Below are positions 22,449 to 35,149 of a stretch of 64,000 bases of DNA, piece after piece. A program made the position numbers and the translations under genes. The first letter of the stretch is position 1. Each line of letters starts with the position of its first letter. Under the pieces are notes generated by a model that did not search any database, was not told where the DNA came from, and saw nothing but the letters and a program-made list of their open reading frames with translations. The DNA comes from Arbacia lixula (lineage: Eukaryota > Echinodermata > Echinoidea > Arbacioida > Arbaciidae), in contig OZ022583.1 of NCBI GenBank assembly GCA_963669155.1, forward strand, positions 11,225,116-11,289,115, read 5' to 3'.

Positions 22449-25270
22449 TTATCCAAAGTAATCATTTAATAAAGTCTGAAAAGATCGTACATTTGCAGCA
22501 TTTCGAATTGCAATGGGTAATTGGTTGTAATGTGATATTCCCCTATAGAAAAATGTTCTTTTACAATTATTTGACCTTGGTTTAGGAAGATTCAAGTTTT
22601 GACTTGAACGTAGTGCATACCTGGAAGTTCTAATTGTAATGTTATCAGACATGTAATCCGGGCTAAGATTGTGCAACACTTTGTACATCATTGTGTACAG
22701 ATGTTTCTTATAACGGCACTCCAGTAAATCCCATTTTAATGTATCATGAACATGTTGAGTAGTGGTGTAAGAATAGGGATTAATTTTCATAATAATACGG
22801 CCGGCTCTGTTTTGAAGTTTTTGCAAACATTGAAGAGAACTGTTGGGTGCTGATTGCCAAATTACATCCCCATAATCAAAGTGAATAAGTATTACAGATT
22901 TATATATCAGATTTAAATTTGATTCACATGAAATGTCGCAATCTTCCAAGAAAACTGATCATTTTCCCAATCATCTGACACATTTTGTTTATATGTAAAT
23001 CCCATTTTAATTCACTGTCGATAGAAATTCCGAGATATTTTGTTGTTTCAACTTTACTAATGTGTACATCTCTAATATTAACATTCAGGGTATTGCACTT
23101 TGATAGCATATACCGCGTGCCAAACAGCATACTCACAGTCTTAGTGTAGTTAACAAATAAGTTATTTTTAGTTATCCAATTATTTTAATCATTCAGTTCC
23201 TTGTTTAATACTTCTTCTACTACATGAGCATTTTTTTCAGAAAAGTAGATTATCGTATCGTCAGCATAAAGATGTGTATGACAAAATCGGAAAATATTCG
23301 GCAAATCATTAATGAAAATTACAAATAACAAAGGACCTAAAAGAGAGCCCTGGGGCACTCCATGGGTCAACAACCTTTCTTCAGAGAACTCATTGTTAAT
23401 TACTGTCACTATCCTTCTATCTGACAGGTAACTTTCGAACCACTTGAGCGATTCACCCTTCACACCAATAGATACCAATTTTTTTCAACAACAGCGCATG
23501 GTCAACCGTATCGAATGCTTTGTGTAAATCAATACTGCCCAGTGTACAATATCAATGCATACCTTGAGTATCTGAACAGAAATGCCATCAAGACCAACAG
23601 ATTTTTTTTTATTTTAAGCTCACTCACTCCCTGAATAATATCGGCTTCCGATACCGCATTAAATATAAGCGTATTGTTGCACAATGCCGTTCTTACGGTC
23701 GTAAATGTTTCATCATTCGCACTACGCTCATTGTTGAACAAATTTGTAACAACACTAGCGAAATGATCGTTGAATTGAGATGCTCTACTGCTAGAGTCAC
23801 TGCGTGGAAGATTTAAAGATGTATCACTGTTTGCTAAAAGTGATTTAAGAATGTTCCATGTCTGGTTTCTGTTTGCACACTGAGATAATTTAACAGTGTA
23901 ATATTGTTTTTTAGCCTTTCTTATAACAAATGTAACTTTATTTCTCAAACGTCTATATTCTTTCCACAACTGTTCACTTTTTCGAGCGATTGCTCTCTTT
24001 TTGATTGTATCTCTATCTCTCATAAGTTTGTGAATGGAATCATTCAACCATGGGGAATATTTCTTACGCATGCGTTTGGTTTTCAGTGGCATATGTTTAT
24101 TAATAACGTCTAGGACCATTTCTTCCCATTTCTTTACAGCATCATTTAAATCACTATAGGTTTCAATAACACTCCAGTTTTGCCTCCTGAGGTCTTCACG
24201 GAATACCTGCCAGTTAATACCACGAGATTTTCTAACTGTCACATGATTGTGACCATCGGTTGCCACATGATGTGATTTCCATATAATATAATTCATTAAA
24301 TGATCACTTAACGATATTTCAAGAACACCAGACATTTTAACCTTATCAAGATTATTTGTTAACTTATGATCTATAAGGGTTCCCGTTTCAGAAGTGGTTC
24401 TAGTGCATTTCTTTGTATTAATATAATTTAGCCCATATATCTTATTTAACTGGTCGTAACTTTTAATGACAGAAGTCAAGTTTTTTTAAAAAAAAATATC
24501 ATAGTTAGTATCGCCCATGATAACTGAGTAAAGATTAAAGTTGTTCATAAATTTCAGTACATCTTCGTAAGCATTCAAAATTTCATTTGCTGAATTAGGC
24601 GGCGATACCAGTTCAGAAACAGAAGAGGTTGAGATTTTGTCATCTTTATCAAAATGAGGATCGCTTCGAGTCCAAGCAATGATTGATTGCTCAAAATCTC
24701 AAAATTTAAATTGTTCTGAACACAGAAGGCTACACCGCCACCATTACGGTTTCGGTCCTTTCTCACTACTGAAAAACCTGGTATCATAATTTCACTATCA
24801 TTAATTTCTTGATCTAATCTAGTTTCATTAAGAGCACAAATATGAATATCATTTTTCATCAACATATATTTTAGCTCCTCAACATTTTTTAATAAACTAA
24901 CTATATTTAATTGCACAAATTTCAAACCCTTTTCACATAATACATCAAAAGTTAAACCATTCGATTGTTCATTACATTTGACATTTTGAGAGTTAGGTAC
25001 AATATGACATGATCCAAGACTTTCCTCCTCGAAAAGGGCAGCTGTTTCAATAAGCACTTAGGACACTTCCAATTAAAGAATTTTTCTGAAATATCATTAT
25101 ACACCTCTATAGGAACACTAGCGCAATAAATATGTACCCATTTCTTGCAATCTGTACACAAAAGACCCTTTTGATTACTTTTAACTGATTTCGCACGTAT
25201 ACTACAAGGATATTGTTTAACCATTATACACACACAAAAAAAACCAGGGAAAACGAAAACAAAAAGCAAA
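22449..25270 (-). pseudogene. Degraded CR1/Jockey-like LINE, full-span remnant
   Basis: Reading right to left: a Cys-rich N terminus with CTDCKKWVHIYC and WKCPKC (PHD-like; 25269-24952), then an APE-type endonuclease start (FVQLNIVSLLKN, ALNETRLDQE, GGGVAF; 25057-24575). Next come the endonuclease end and RT linker (LSDHLMNYI, KKYSPWLND; 24479-23529), the RT palm with GVPQGSLLGPLLFVIFIND and YADDTIIYFSE (23478-23185), and the C-terminal region (23136-22449). The RT fingers (the RPISL block) are missing, and at least four frame breaks are present. The N-terminal zinc finger is shared in style, not sequence, with the LINE at 53.7 kb. Confidence 0.88.
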
Positions 25271-26155
25271 ACAAAAACAAATTAGCGCCTGAAAGAAAAA
25301 CATGAGCAGGCCGCTAATCTCTAAACCGAATTCAGTCGAGTGTTCTGTATAATATGCATTACTACTAAAAATTACACGATATATGCATAGATAGCTTTTT
25401 CAGATAAATTACAGACAACTACTAAGTATAATCACCCTGTAACAACATATACAACAGACCACTTAAGGCAATTCTATACATTGAGAGCGCTCATGTCAAA
25501 TACTATCATGAACAACTGATGAGAACATAATATACGTAGCAGAACATGAGACTAGAAAAAAATAAAGTATTATCATTCGCAAAGAGGCTGACATTCAAAA
25601 TAAGAGAAAAGGTATATAAACGAGCGTTTAAAATATGCATGAACATTTGAGAGACTCAGAGAGCTCTATTGATGACTATAATACGCCCTCAACGAGAGCA
25701 ATAATGATCTCAATAATAGCTGACGTAACACAACAATAGACCAATTGAAACTACGAACCGAGTTAACGCTCGCTCAGACTCGCAACTTTTATACTATGCA
25801 CTGTGATACAAAAGGTAAGAACGATAAATTGGAAGCCATGTAGGCCTACATACAATAAAACTATTCAGGCCAAAGTAAGCTTACTACAATGTAGTCTGTA
25901 GGCATGGATTTATAGATAATTGTTCCATTCCATGTGGTTAATGCACACTACAATCGCTACATAGTAGCTACGAAGGCTTTATCCGTTTTAAATGAGTTCG
26001 ATTCGTTATGGTCACACGTCGATCGTCACGGGTTAGCACATTGATGCGGTCATCTTGAGTCCAAATGCTCTTGATGTCATTTTTCAGTTTTGTTTTCACC
26101 TCCCAAAACAGAACAGATCAGTTCTAACTTTAGTTAGACTCTCCTGTATGTAAAT

Positions 26156-26208
<53 letters not shown>

Positions 26209-27368
26209 TACACACACACCTTTCTCTCTCCTTCCTCTCTTTACCTCCCTCCGCATACATAAAATCTCTCTCCCTCTATCGCCTTCACTATAATCTCCCT
26301 CACTCCTCCTTCCCTTTACCACTATCCTCTCACATTCCCTTTATCTCCCCTCTTCTCACTCGTGCGGTATTATGACAATAAAAATACAACAAACTTAAAG
26401 ATATGAATAAATACTACTCTATGAACGGAATGTTAAAAGTAAAAATCCATTAAATGCATTTGTATTATGAAACTTCCCAGTTGCTAGTGGATACAATTTG
26501 AGTATATGTTCTAATTCAAAACCATGCAATGCAACAATCCAATGTTACGGCAAAGCAAGATGTATGTTATTTATGGAAAGCTAAACGTGATGTGTGATTA
26601 TTTGAAATACATATGATCTGTAATATGGTTTGTTTATAAAAAAAATATTTTCAACTACTAGTAAAAATAATCAATCCAAATGAGGTACAATGATGACTTT
26701 GGCGTACGGTAACATTTAGTAACAAATGATAATTATATCAGATGGGTGCGTACAAAATGCAGAATGTTATCACAAATATAATGAATGGAAATTCGGAGAA
26801 TAATTAGCTTGAATAATCATAAATGTACATCTCACTTAAAATTAAGTTGAGCTTCAAACCTGTTAATGATTAACAATTTGTAAGCTAGACAAACCACTAC
26901 CGCAGTTGACGTGAGCAAAATGCACCATTGGGGCAAAATGAAGGGTTGTTATATTGATCATTCGTGATTATGTTGACAAAACGTAAAAAAACATTGCCGC
27001 TATCTTGTGTCGTTCATTAATCAGACATATTTCAGTAAGATACAAATTATCCGAACATCCAATTAAAGACCATTAATTGCTGTGATTCAATCGTGGCTCA
27101 GAAACTCATTCGCTCATTGACTATTTGTTTGCCGTTGGTGATCGTTTTCGGCTTGCAGCAATGTGATTTAGGTAGGTTAAGTTTGAATAAATGTCAATCA
27201 GACAGGTAGTATGTTGACAACTCTAAACAAATATAAAAATAACCCTCAATACTGAAAAAAAAAATTCCAGGCATTTTAAGCGAGTTGCTATCGCGACGAA
27301 CATTTTCTAAAATGAGCAATACCTGATTTAGCGACAACTCACAACCTATAAAATACTACTACCTGTCC
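25271..27368. other. No gene seen; contains a (CT)n tract
   Basis: AT-rich sequence. A pure (CT)n run followed by (CA)n lies at 26157-26217, with CT-rich sequence to about 26360. A short hydrophobic frame near 27095-27170 resembles a signal peptide but has no ATG. Confidence 0.5.
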
Positions 27369-28013
27369 TTAAAGGGCCCCTGTCATCAAAATGCATGTTG
27401 ACTTCTGTTGATGCAACTTAATATGTATATAACAAAATCACTAACTGTTCAATGCAAATATGTGTCCTATATCTTAAAATAATTTTTCTATACTTGTTTT
27501 CAGCCCTGATAAGCCCCGCCTCTAAAATATCATCCAACTCAAGATTCCCCCTGTGACATCATGAAAGGTAGAAATTAGCAGGATAATAGACATAATTTAT
27601 GCACAAACTAAACATTGCAATGACTACCTGCAAGTGCTTATAATAGCATCACATAGCTAGGACATTTCTGACATAAGGAAACAATCATTCCCACATGAAA
27701 GGTTGTTAGATGGTATTGTGCGAAGACATGTGATGCTCTTGTGGGCAGGTGGAGGTAGTCATTGCAATGTTAATTTTGTGCATAAATTCTGCTTATTGTC
27801 CTGCTAATTTCTACCTATGATGATGTCACAGGGGGAATCTTGAGTTGGAGGATATTTTAGAGGCGGGGCTTATCAGTGCTGAAAAAAAATATAGAAAAAT
27901 TATTTTAAAATATACGACACATATTTGCATTGAACAGTTAGTGATTTTGTTATGTACATATTATGTTGCATCAACAAAAGTCAACATGCATTTTGATGAC
28001 AGGGGCCCTTTAA
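27369..28013. mobile_element. Fold-back MITE copy B (TTAA family)
   Basis: Second member of the 645-bp palindromic family. TTAA lies at 27369-27372 and 28010-28013, and the arms AAAGGGCCCCTGTCATCAAA and its complement are almost perfect here. It is less diverged between its arms than copy A. It lies just downstream of the GST gene's 3' end. Confidence 0.92.
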
Positions 28014-28047
28014 AGACTTCAACCATTATTTCACTTGAACAGTGTTT

Positions 28048-28053
28048 TTTATT
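28048..28053 (-). terminator. Candidate GST poly(A) signal
   Basis: AATAAA on the minus strand about 215 bases after the GST stop codon, just before MITE copy B. Confidence 0.45.
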
Positions 28054-28266
28054 TGAACCTGTATCAATATAACCTGTACGTACAGACCACCTGCTTATAG
28101 CGACCACATTTCCTGCCGTCATTTAGCGGCTCTATATATGCAGGATCCTGTCTCACAAAAAAATATCGGGATTGATCGCAACTCTACTTGCGATTAATAT
28201 CAACCATTGGCTTGTGATCAATCGTAAATCTTTTTAAGATAAGGCCCAGGTTTCACTGAAATATGT

Positions 28267-31200
28267 CTACTTCTTCTTCCGGTATTCTTCGCCCCATTTG
28301 TAGATGACGTCACAGACTTCTTCAAAGATCGGGTTGAGTCGGGCCTTCACACGATTCACGTACGCCTCCAAGCCCTTCTTGCCCTCAGTAATGTGACGTC
28401 CACTCACCGTGTTCTGGACCATCTGCAGAGTAAGGAAAATGCCTGGATGGAATCAATTCAGTTATTTTCTGAAATATTAATTAGAACATAACATCTTGTA
28501 TTGTAATGACATCTATAAGTCATGATGCGCACAGACTTGCAATACACAACGTAACAAAGATGATGCCAGGACCGCACCCGCACCCTCACCAAGGTGAGGT
28601 TGTCCTTTGTCCCTTTTCTCCTGATAGTTCCCCTTCTTCTTACCTCTGGTAAGAAAGAACTATCAGATCGCACAGGCTATGTGCACTTCCCTCAGCAAGT
28701 CTGATGTTAAAAGGTTCGTCCTAATGCACGCTTGGGTGTGACAAAGAGAAAGATGGGCTGGGGGGGGGGGGGGGGGTACACGCTGGCACTGCGTCATCGA
28801 CCCACCTCACTCTCGCCCCCTAATCAACAGTCATGACGTGAGTATCCCACCCTCATCCCACCCACTCTCGTCACCTCATAGACAACCATGACGCCATCTT
28901 GCCACCTCATTTACATCTATGACGTCATCATTCCACCCTCACCCCACCCCACTCTTTTCACCTCATCGATATCCATGACACCCCACCCTCACCCCTCCTC
29001 TCTCGTCACCTCATTGACGGCCATGAGGTCGGCAATGCAGATCTCGTCCCCTAGGATGAAGGGCTTGCCGTTGATGAAGACGCGCTCGAACGTGTCTAGA
29101 GCATCTTGCATCACCGCCTCCTCTCCCTTGATCTTCTCCGCACATGCAGGCTTTCCCGTAATCAGAGGCGTTAAGACCTATACATCATAAGAGAAAATAC
29201 GACATAAGGGGGGACATCTTATTGACAACATTTGTATTAGATTCACATAATATTAATTAGAGAGGAAGAACGGGGGAAGTCTGCAACACAAGTTGTCTCG
29301 AACATTTTGGGAATTGGGGAATACCTTATTTGAGTTAATTGATATCACAACATAGAGTAAATCAGTCATGGAGTCAAATGGATGACAATCTGATGGGAAT
29401 CGGCGAAAATAGTAAAACAGATCAGGGCCCCGTTGCATAAAACTTACCATTATTCTTGTTAATGGCAACTCTGCTATCAATGGTAACTACGATCGTAACA
29501 CCGCTCGACAACCAATCAACTTCATGGTTTCCATATAGAAGTTACCATGGGTAGCAAAGTTACCATCAATGGTAAGTGTTATGCAACAGGGCCCCGAATT
29601 TTAACTCTTAATACGCCATCAACTCTCTCAGTAACAAGCTATAAAAAGGTTATTCGCTTTGTAAATACTAGTCTGTCTAATACATATCTTTCCAGAGAAG
29701 GAGGTACTGATACTTATGATGCGATCACATCTTTACCTCAGTCATGAAGACACCGTCAATTGTGCCCCTCACGCCCTGGTGATGGTAGGACAAGTACTCG
29801 TCCACTCGAGCCCGCTTCTCGATGTCCGCTGGATACCAGTGGTCCGGGACATGGCTCGGGTACTTGGCAACCAGGTACCGGAAGATTGCAATCCTATATG
29901 ACGTCATTGAAATGCCAAAATAATATGAACATGGATGTGATACCATTTCGCAATGAAAAACAGTCTAAAGGAATATGAAGAAGGACGAAAAAATTAGTAG
30001 GGCAAAATGAATAAGAAGAAGAAGAAAAAAAAACCGAAGATGATGGAGAAGGATGTAGAGGAAGAGAAAGAAAACTAGCAAAATGATAGGATGAGAAGGA
30101 AAGGGAGGTGATGAAAAAGAAAGAACTAAGGAATACATCGGATGAAATGGAAACTATAACTTAACATCATAATGCAGGCCAAACAAATGGTACACATTAG
30201 AATAGCGTACATGTCTCTCATGCGTCGGAGAAATTAGGGCTGCTTTCCGTGATTCTAACTTTGTTACGCCTTTCACATGTTTTCTCGCCCATTGCCAACA
30301 AGGTGAATTGACTTCACATTCATAAATTGCTTAGTGGAGGATTTTCAGGCTTTGCCGCTGCGGTAAACCGTCTTATGTGCAGACGGCAAGCGGCAGCGAC
30401 AAACTTCTTCCGTGTGAACGTACGTTCATACAATTTGTTTTAGAGAGAAAGGTGGTGGCGCAGCCGCACCACGTGGCACATCTTAACTCTTCATGTGCCA
30501 CGTGTGTTTTAGTTCGCTGGTAATGTACACAAATCCCATAGAGCTACATGATTCTCTAGCACTGAAAGGGTTTATCTGCCCCTGATATTTTATTCATTTA
30601 CTTACACCTCGGCAAGGCAGAAGTCTCCATCTTTGATAGCAGGGACCCGTAACAGCGGATTCACGGCAGCGAATTCGGGTTTCTTCTGTTCTCCTGTGGG
30701 TACATATGTTAAAAGCAGAAATATAAAAATGATATTATAAACCTTAAGTTTGAATTATTCAACTCTTAGTCTGAACAAAAATGCATTTCACAAACCGTGT
30801 TTTGAAGAGCTTCTTGTCTTCTTTACATCTTGTTCTCGTCGTCCGTCACATCACCCCATCACCCCCGTTTCCTCTTCTCGTTCCCTTCCGCCTTCGTGTT
30901 TCTTTCCTTCTTTCTCATTTCCTACCCCCCTTGTTCCTTTCACTCATCCTCCGCACTGTTCTTACACAATCATTCACAAGTGAAGTCATATGATATTTCC
31001 TTCTTCCTCTTCTTCATCTTTGTCATCTTCCGTTCCTTCCCGTGTTCTCTTTACTCCTCCTCCTCCTCCTCATTTGCTCTTTTCTAACTAACACATCTCC
31101 AGCTGATTTTTTTTTGTGATACTTTTTTCCTTTTTCTTTCTCTTCTTCTTACCCATCCGCCTCGTCTTCTGTTCTTTCCTTATAACTCACACATCCACAT

Positions 31201-33982
31201 CTTATATAAACTATGATCTTTTTCCCATCTTCCTTCTCCTCTTTGTGTCTTATTCGTATAGCCCCCTCTTCCTCTGCTCGTTCCAAGTCCACAAATTCAC
31301 AACTGGTACATAATTATTCATGATTTCCTTCATACTATTTTCTCCACCAATATACTTACTCAATATATTCACTCCAATATATAGTTTCTAAAGTAAAAAC
31401 AAAAAATAAAAATCCGTACACGAATTGAAAAGGCAAAAACAAATACTTCCCTTTTAAGAGGTGGACGTCGACAATCTCATAGGGTATAGTGGTGTTCTTC
31501 AAAAACATAACCAGAGAACGACTCGGTTGTGAGATATAATCTATATAAACCTGCAACACCATAGTTGTAGCTGACACCGTCTTATTCTTCAGAAGAATAG
31601 CTTAACTTTTAACTGGTTTCCAAGCTATTTTTACTTGACGTCGCCGCGCTTTATGTTGATGGTGCGTACGAAGGCCTTCTACTGGGTCGAGTGGTACAAT
31701 ACATGAATGTAGGGCGCCTTATTAAACCATGTTACGCTATCACTTTAGTATTTACCTTGAGATCATACCAAATTACTGGTACAGTCTATCTATTATCATT
31801 TCTCCGATCTGCCAGGTCCACGAGGTCCACGTAGAGTATGACACACATAAACCGTTGTTTTTTTAATCAAAGCAAAACACTTGCATCGATTGGTTGGCAA
31901 TTTGCTTACTAAGCAAGAACATGTTGACCTTGGACTTACAAAACTGTTCACCTTGAGGGAACTTAGTCATACCAAAGTCCAAGGGCCATCGCAGACGAGA
32001 GTCCTACCACTCTGCGACTGGCTGAATCACAGGACCCCGTCATTGGATTTGTGCAAGAAGGTGACGTAAACCTCACGACTGCAGGATCGTGTCGTCTGCG
32101 GCGGCCTTAAAGGACACCTCAGACGACACGATTTTGTCACGATTCCGCAGTCATACTGTTCAACGACTGGAAATGTGACGTCACCTAGTTCAGAAAATCT
32201 CAGTCCGCGTACGACTAGCCTATCCGATGTGCCTCGATATTGCCGATATGGCAGTTTCTAAACAGCAGTCGAAATCCGCGGTAGGCCGGAGTCGCCGAAT
32301 TGAAGTGCACACTCGATTCTGGGACTCCGCCCTTCCGCAGTTTTTCGACTGCCGTCTTATAGCAACTGCCATACAGCGAGGGGGGTTACTAGCATACGAC
32401 TGATCGGATCATGTCGTACAGCGGTCTTAACAACAACTCTGATACCATTGTATGAAACTTACATGAATGCATGGAAATGTTTATTCAAATTAATCCATAC
32501 GCTAGAATGGAACTAAATTTTTAGCCTAACTGACTGATTCTACCAAGAGCTAAATCTCTGTGGGTTTTGAAGTATTCATTTAAATGTTGTTTGATACAAA
32601 ACGGACTAAGAGAAGAAACTTCGCATAATCCCGTTATAGCGCGCTCACGTTGCATGGACCTACCGCGGACTTAAGGGTTCAATTAAAAGTCTAGACAAGT
32701 TCAAATATAAAGCAGTGATAACAGTGAAGGGTAACGGGTGTATTAAGTTCTCGGTCATGTGACTGAATAAAAGTGCGTTTACATGGAAGAAGTTGCAGCT
32801 GCCACTTTCCTAATTAACCCTTTGCGTACGTTCCGCATAACGTGCTGCTCTATGGGAATTCTGTGCATCAATTGGGTATAAAGTCACATGTGGCAAACAA
32901 AGAATTAATAGCGATATGTTATGGGGTCGCCACTTCGTGCAGGTGGACCGATTTTCTTGCTCTGCCGTTAAACACGAACGGCACGGTGTTCCTTTCAAAC
33001 ATTATCAGAGACCGACATGGCGCCGATACAGAATTATTATGATCATGAAGTCCCGTCTTCCGACGGAGACGTCTTGAAGTTTACTCCATCTTTTCTTTGA
33101 AAAAAAAAAACCCCACACACACACACACACAAGAGAAAAACAGTAGGCCTATCTTGACTTGCCGGTGCTCCTGTTTACGCAGGCTTGATGCCGCACAAAA
33201 CAATACACACAAATTTCATTCAACAACATTTCGTCTCATTGAGAAAGTGGTTCTGAACAACATCACTTGTCATTGGAGAATTTCAATGGTCCGACATTGC
33301 CTAGCGGGCTAATGTCTGGCACTCGCAATGAGAGTCTCCGCCATGATCACCGGTGGTGCTCATGTGACGTCACACTTTGGTATTCTTAATCGTTAAAAGC
33401 AAAGGCGCGGCGCGTCACGTTGATGAAAACAGAGTAACTTCGTGGGATGCCACATGAAACAATATTATTGATTCATTATACTCTATAGACCTTAATTTCG
33501 TCTACTTCGAAATCACTCTGGTTTATCGAGTTTGTCCACATAATAATGAGATCTACAGCGAGATCTAATTATTTAAATTAGCCACTGCTGTATTTGTAAT
33601 GATGAAAATTAACAATTTTGTGATAGCATCAGACTTTCTTATTTTACATCCCATTACTAGTGGACTACATACCTGCAAGAGTCAAGTTAGGCCGTAGTCT
33701 TACTCTGCATAAACATGATAGAGACTCAACTCGTTTTGAGACAGCATGTAAATATAGTACACTAATGCTTAAAGATTAAGTGACCGCTTGACTGACAATG
33801 ATTTGTGACGACCTGGTCGATAACCAAACATAGGCCTACATAGATCTAATCTTGAGTCTAGACTACTTGCCTTTTCCTAGATCGATTTCAACAATCTCGT
33901 ATGGAATGGTGGTGCTCTTGAGGAACATCACCAGCGAGCGGCAGGGCTGTGAACCCAGGTCAACGTACACCTTCACCACCAT
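28267..33982 (-). CDS. Theta-class glutathione S-transferase, five exons
   Basis: Cytosolic enzyme that conjugates glutathione to electrophiles. Exons: 33982-33871, 30693-30606, 29893-29737, 29177-29010 and 28422-28267 (112, 88, 157, 168 and 156 bp; 681 bp, 226 aa plus stop). The frame is kept at every junction, and the exon plan resembles vertebrate GSTT, including the 88-bp exon 2. Residues: the theta Ser11 (GSQPCRS), RVPAIKDGD with the cis-Pro, and HWYPADIEKRARVDEYL opening the helical domain. The C-terminal domain has FILGDEICIADLMAVNE and ends in EEYRKKK. Oddities: exon 1 has a GC donor (AAAAG then GCAAGT), while the other donors are GT. The usual Glu-Ser of the glutathione site reads Glu-Val (CLAEVIAIF), with the Val codon split by intron 2. 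The subclass number is uncertain. Confidence 0.93.
29424..29596. mobile_element. MITE with ~27-bp inverted repeats in GST intron 3
   Basis: The left arm GGGCCCCGTTGCATAAAACT and the right arm, reverse-complemented GGGGCCCTGTTGCATAACAC, match nearly throughout and continue into TTACCATT. Internal copies of ATGGTAAC and GTTACCAT make it strongly self-complementary. It has no ORF. The target duplication is not clear. Confidence 0.8.
31451..31562 (-). pseudogene. Second GST exon 1 copy (exon 1b), donor lost
   Basis: This is a 112-bp block of the same length and phase as GST exon 1. It reads MVLQVYIDYISQPSRSLV, keeps the catalytic Ser11 and ends VHLLKG. It lies between exon 1 and exon 2 of the GST gene on the same strand. 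The expected donor position is AAAAG followed by GGAAGT: GG instead of GT or GC. The nearest GT is four bases further on and would shift the frame. It is either a decayed tandem duplicate or an alternative first exon with a non-canonical donor; the coding sequence is otherwise intact. Confidence 0.75.
32077..32153. repeat. Inverted repeat in GST intron 1
   Basis: GACTGCAGGATCGTGTCGTC pairs with GACGACACGATTTTG and, further out, CGATTCCGCAGTC, enclosing GCGGCGGCCTTAAAGGACAC. A related sequence (CGACTGATCGGATCATGTCGTAC) appears near 32400. It may be the ends of a small DNA element. Confidence 0.5.
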
Positions 33983-34406
33983 CGCGATCTCGTATTAATC
34001 CCCTGCTTATACCTTGTTAATCCAAAATTTCAATCAGTGCACGTGCATCGCGTACGTCTTTCTCGCACACTCAAATACACACACACACACACTCACAGCG
34101 CGCGCCTATCGTGCGATTTATATTGCACCTCCGTAGGCGCCTGATCGCTACCGAAGTTGACGTTATCAATTTTTTTTCTTTGTTCCGGTCAGGGTTACAA
34201 TGCAAGCAAATGAGGCATGGAATTCGATTTTTTTTTCTCATATTATGCCAGTTTCAAATTGTTAGCGTCCTTCGGGACAAAGTTCATATTTTGAACTATT
34301 CGTAGAATACAGTCAGGAATTGTTGTTGGATACGCCAAAGACGTGTTGGAACGTGAGTGTATGCTGAATTGCATTGTGCGTCTATCCCTCTCTGCCTTTC
34401 ATAGTA

Positions 34407-34447
<41 letters not shown>

Positions 34448-35149
34448 CCTCTCTCTTCTTCTCTATAATTACTCTCTCGCTCTCTGTCACTATATCCGTG
34501 CCTGTATCTGTCTTTCTCAATTTCACGACTGTTGTCTCTGTTCTTACCCCCCCTCTCTCTCCCTCACTCTTTCTCCCTCTCAGAGTCCCCCCCCCCCCCT
34601 CTCTCTCTCCCTCTCTCCTCTATACTTCCCCCCATTTCAGTTCACGTTTGCACACAATAATAACGTCAAGGCGAGTATCATTTTTTATTTCTTTATTCAG
34701 TAGCAAACGTTTTTCAGTGAGTATAATTTCACCCTTTCTCTTGTAGCCAAACATAATTGTGTTGTACTATTTATTGCGAGTGGATCAACATTGATGCGTC
34801 ATTGTCATAAGTTATGTATGCATGGTAGGTCACCGTACTCGACATGAGATAAACAAATGTAATATTCTTCTCTTTTCCTTCATAACATAATTGTGAATGA
34901 CGCCAAAATGTGTTATTCTAATCATTTATCTGAATTATCATTTATCAGCGCCTCTGTTGACGATTTTTTTGTAGATTCTAGTAGTATTCCTAAAAAAATT
35001 AGGGAAAGTGTTGGAAATTCTTTGCGTGTAACTTGAAGATGACTCAACAATTTTGCTTTTCCCTCTCTCTCTCTCTTCATGTACTTAAATGCTTCATTAT
35101 TTCAGATACGTTTACGTAATATATCCCACATTCTGCGTAGAGCCTGGTT
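33983..35149. other. GST upstream region; CT-rich, no gene
   Basis: Holds a (CA)n tract near 34074-34092, (CT)n at 34404-34444 and CT/C-rich text to about 34640. No exon was recognised. The GST promoter should lie just right of 33982, but no TATA box or Inr is convincing. Confidence 0.5.

Noticed and set aside
27095-27165. Hydrophobic frame like a signal peptide (AQKLIRSLTICLPLVIVFG) followed by a possible GTAGGT donor
   Set aside because: There is no in-frame ATG (GTG at the expected place) and no downstream exon found, so it cannot be called a gene.
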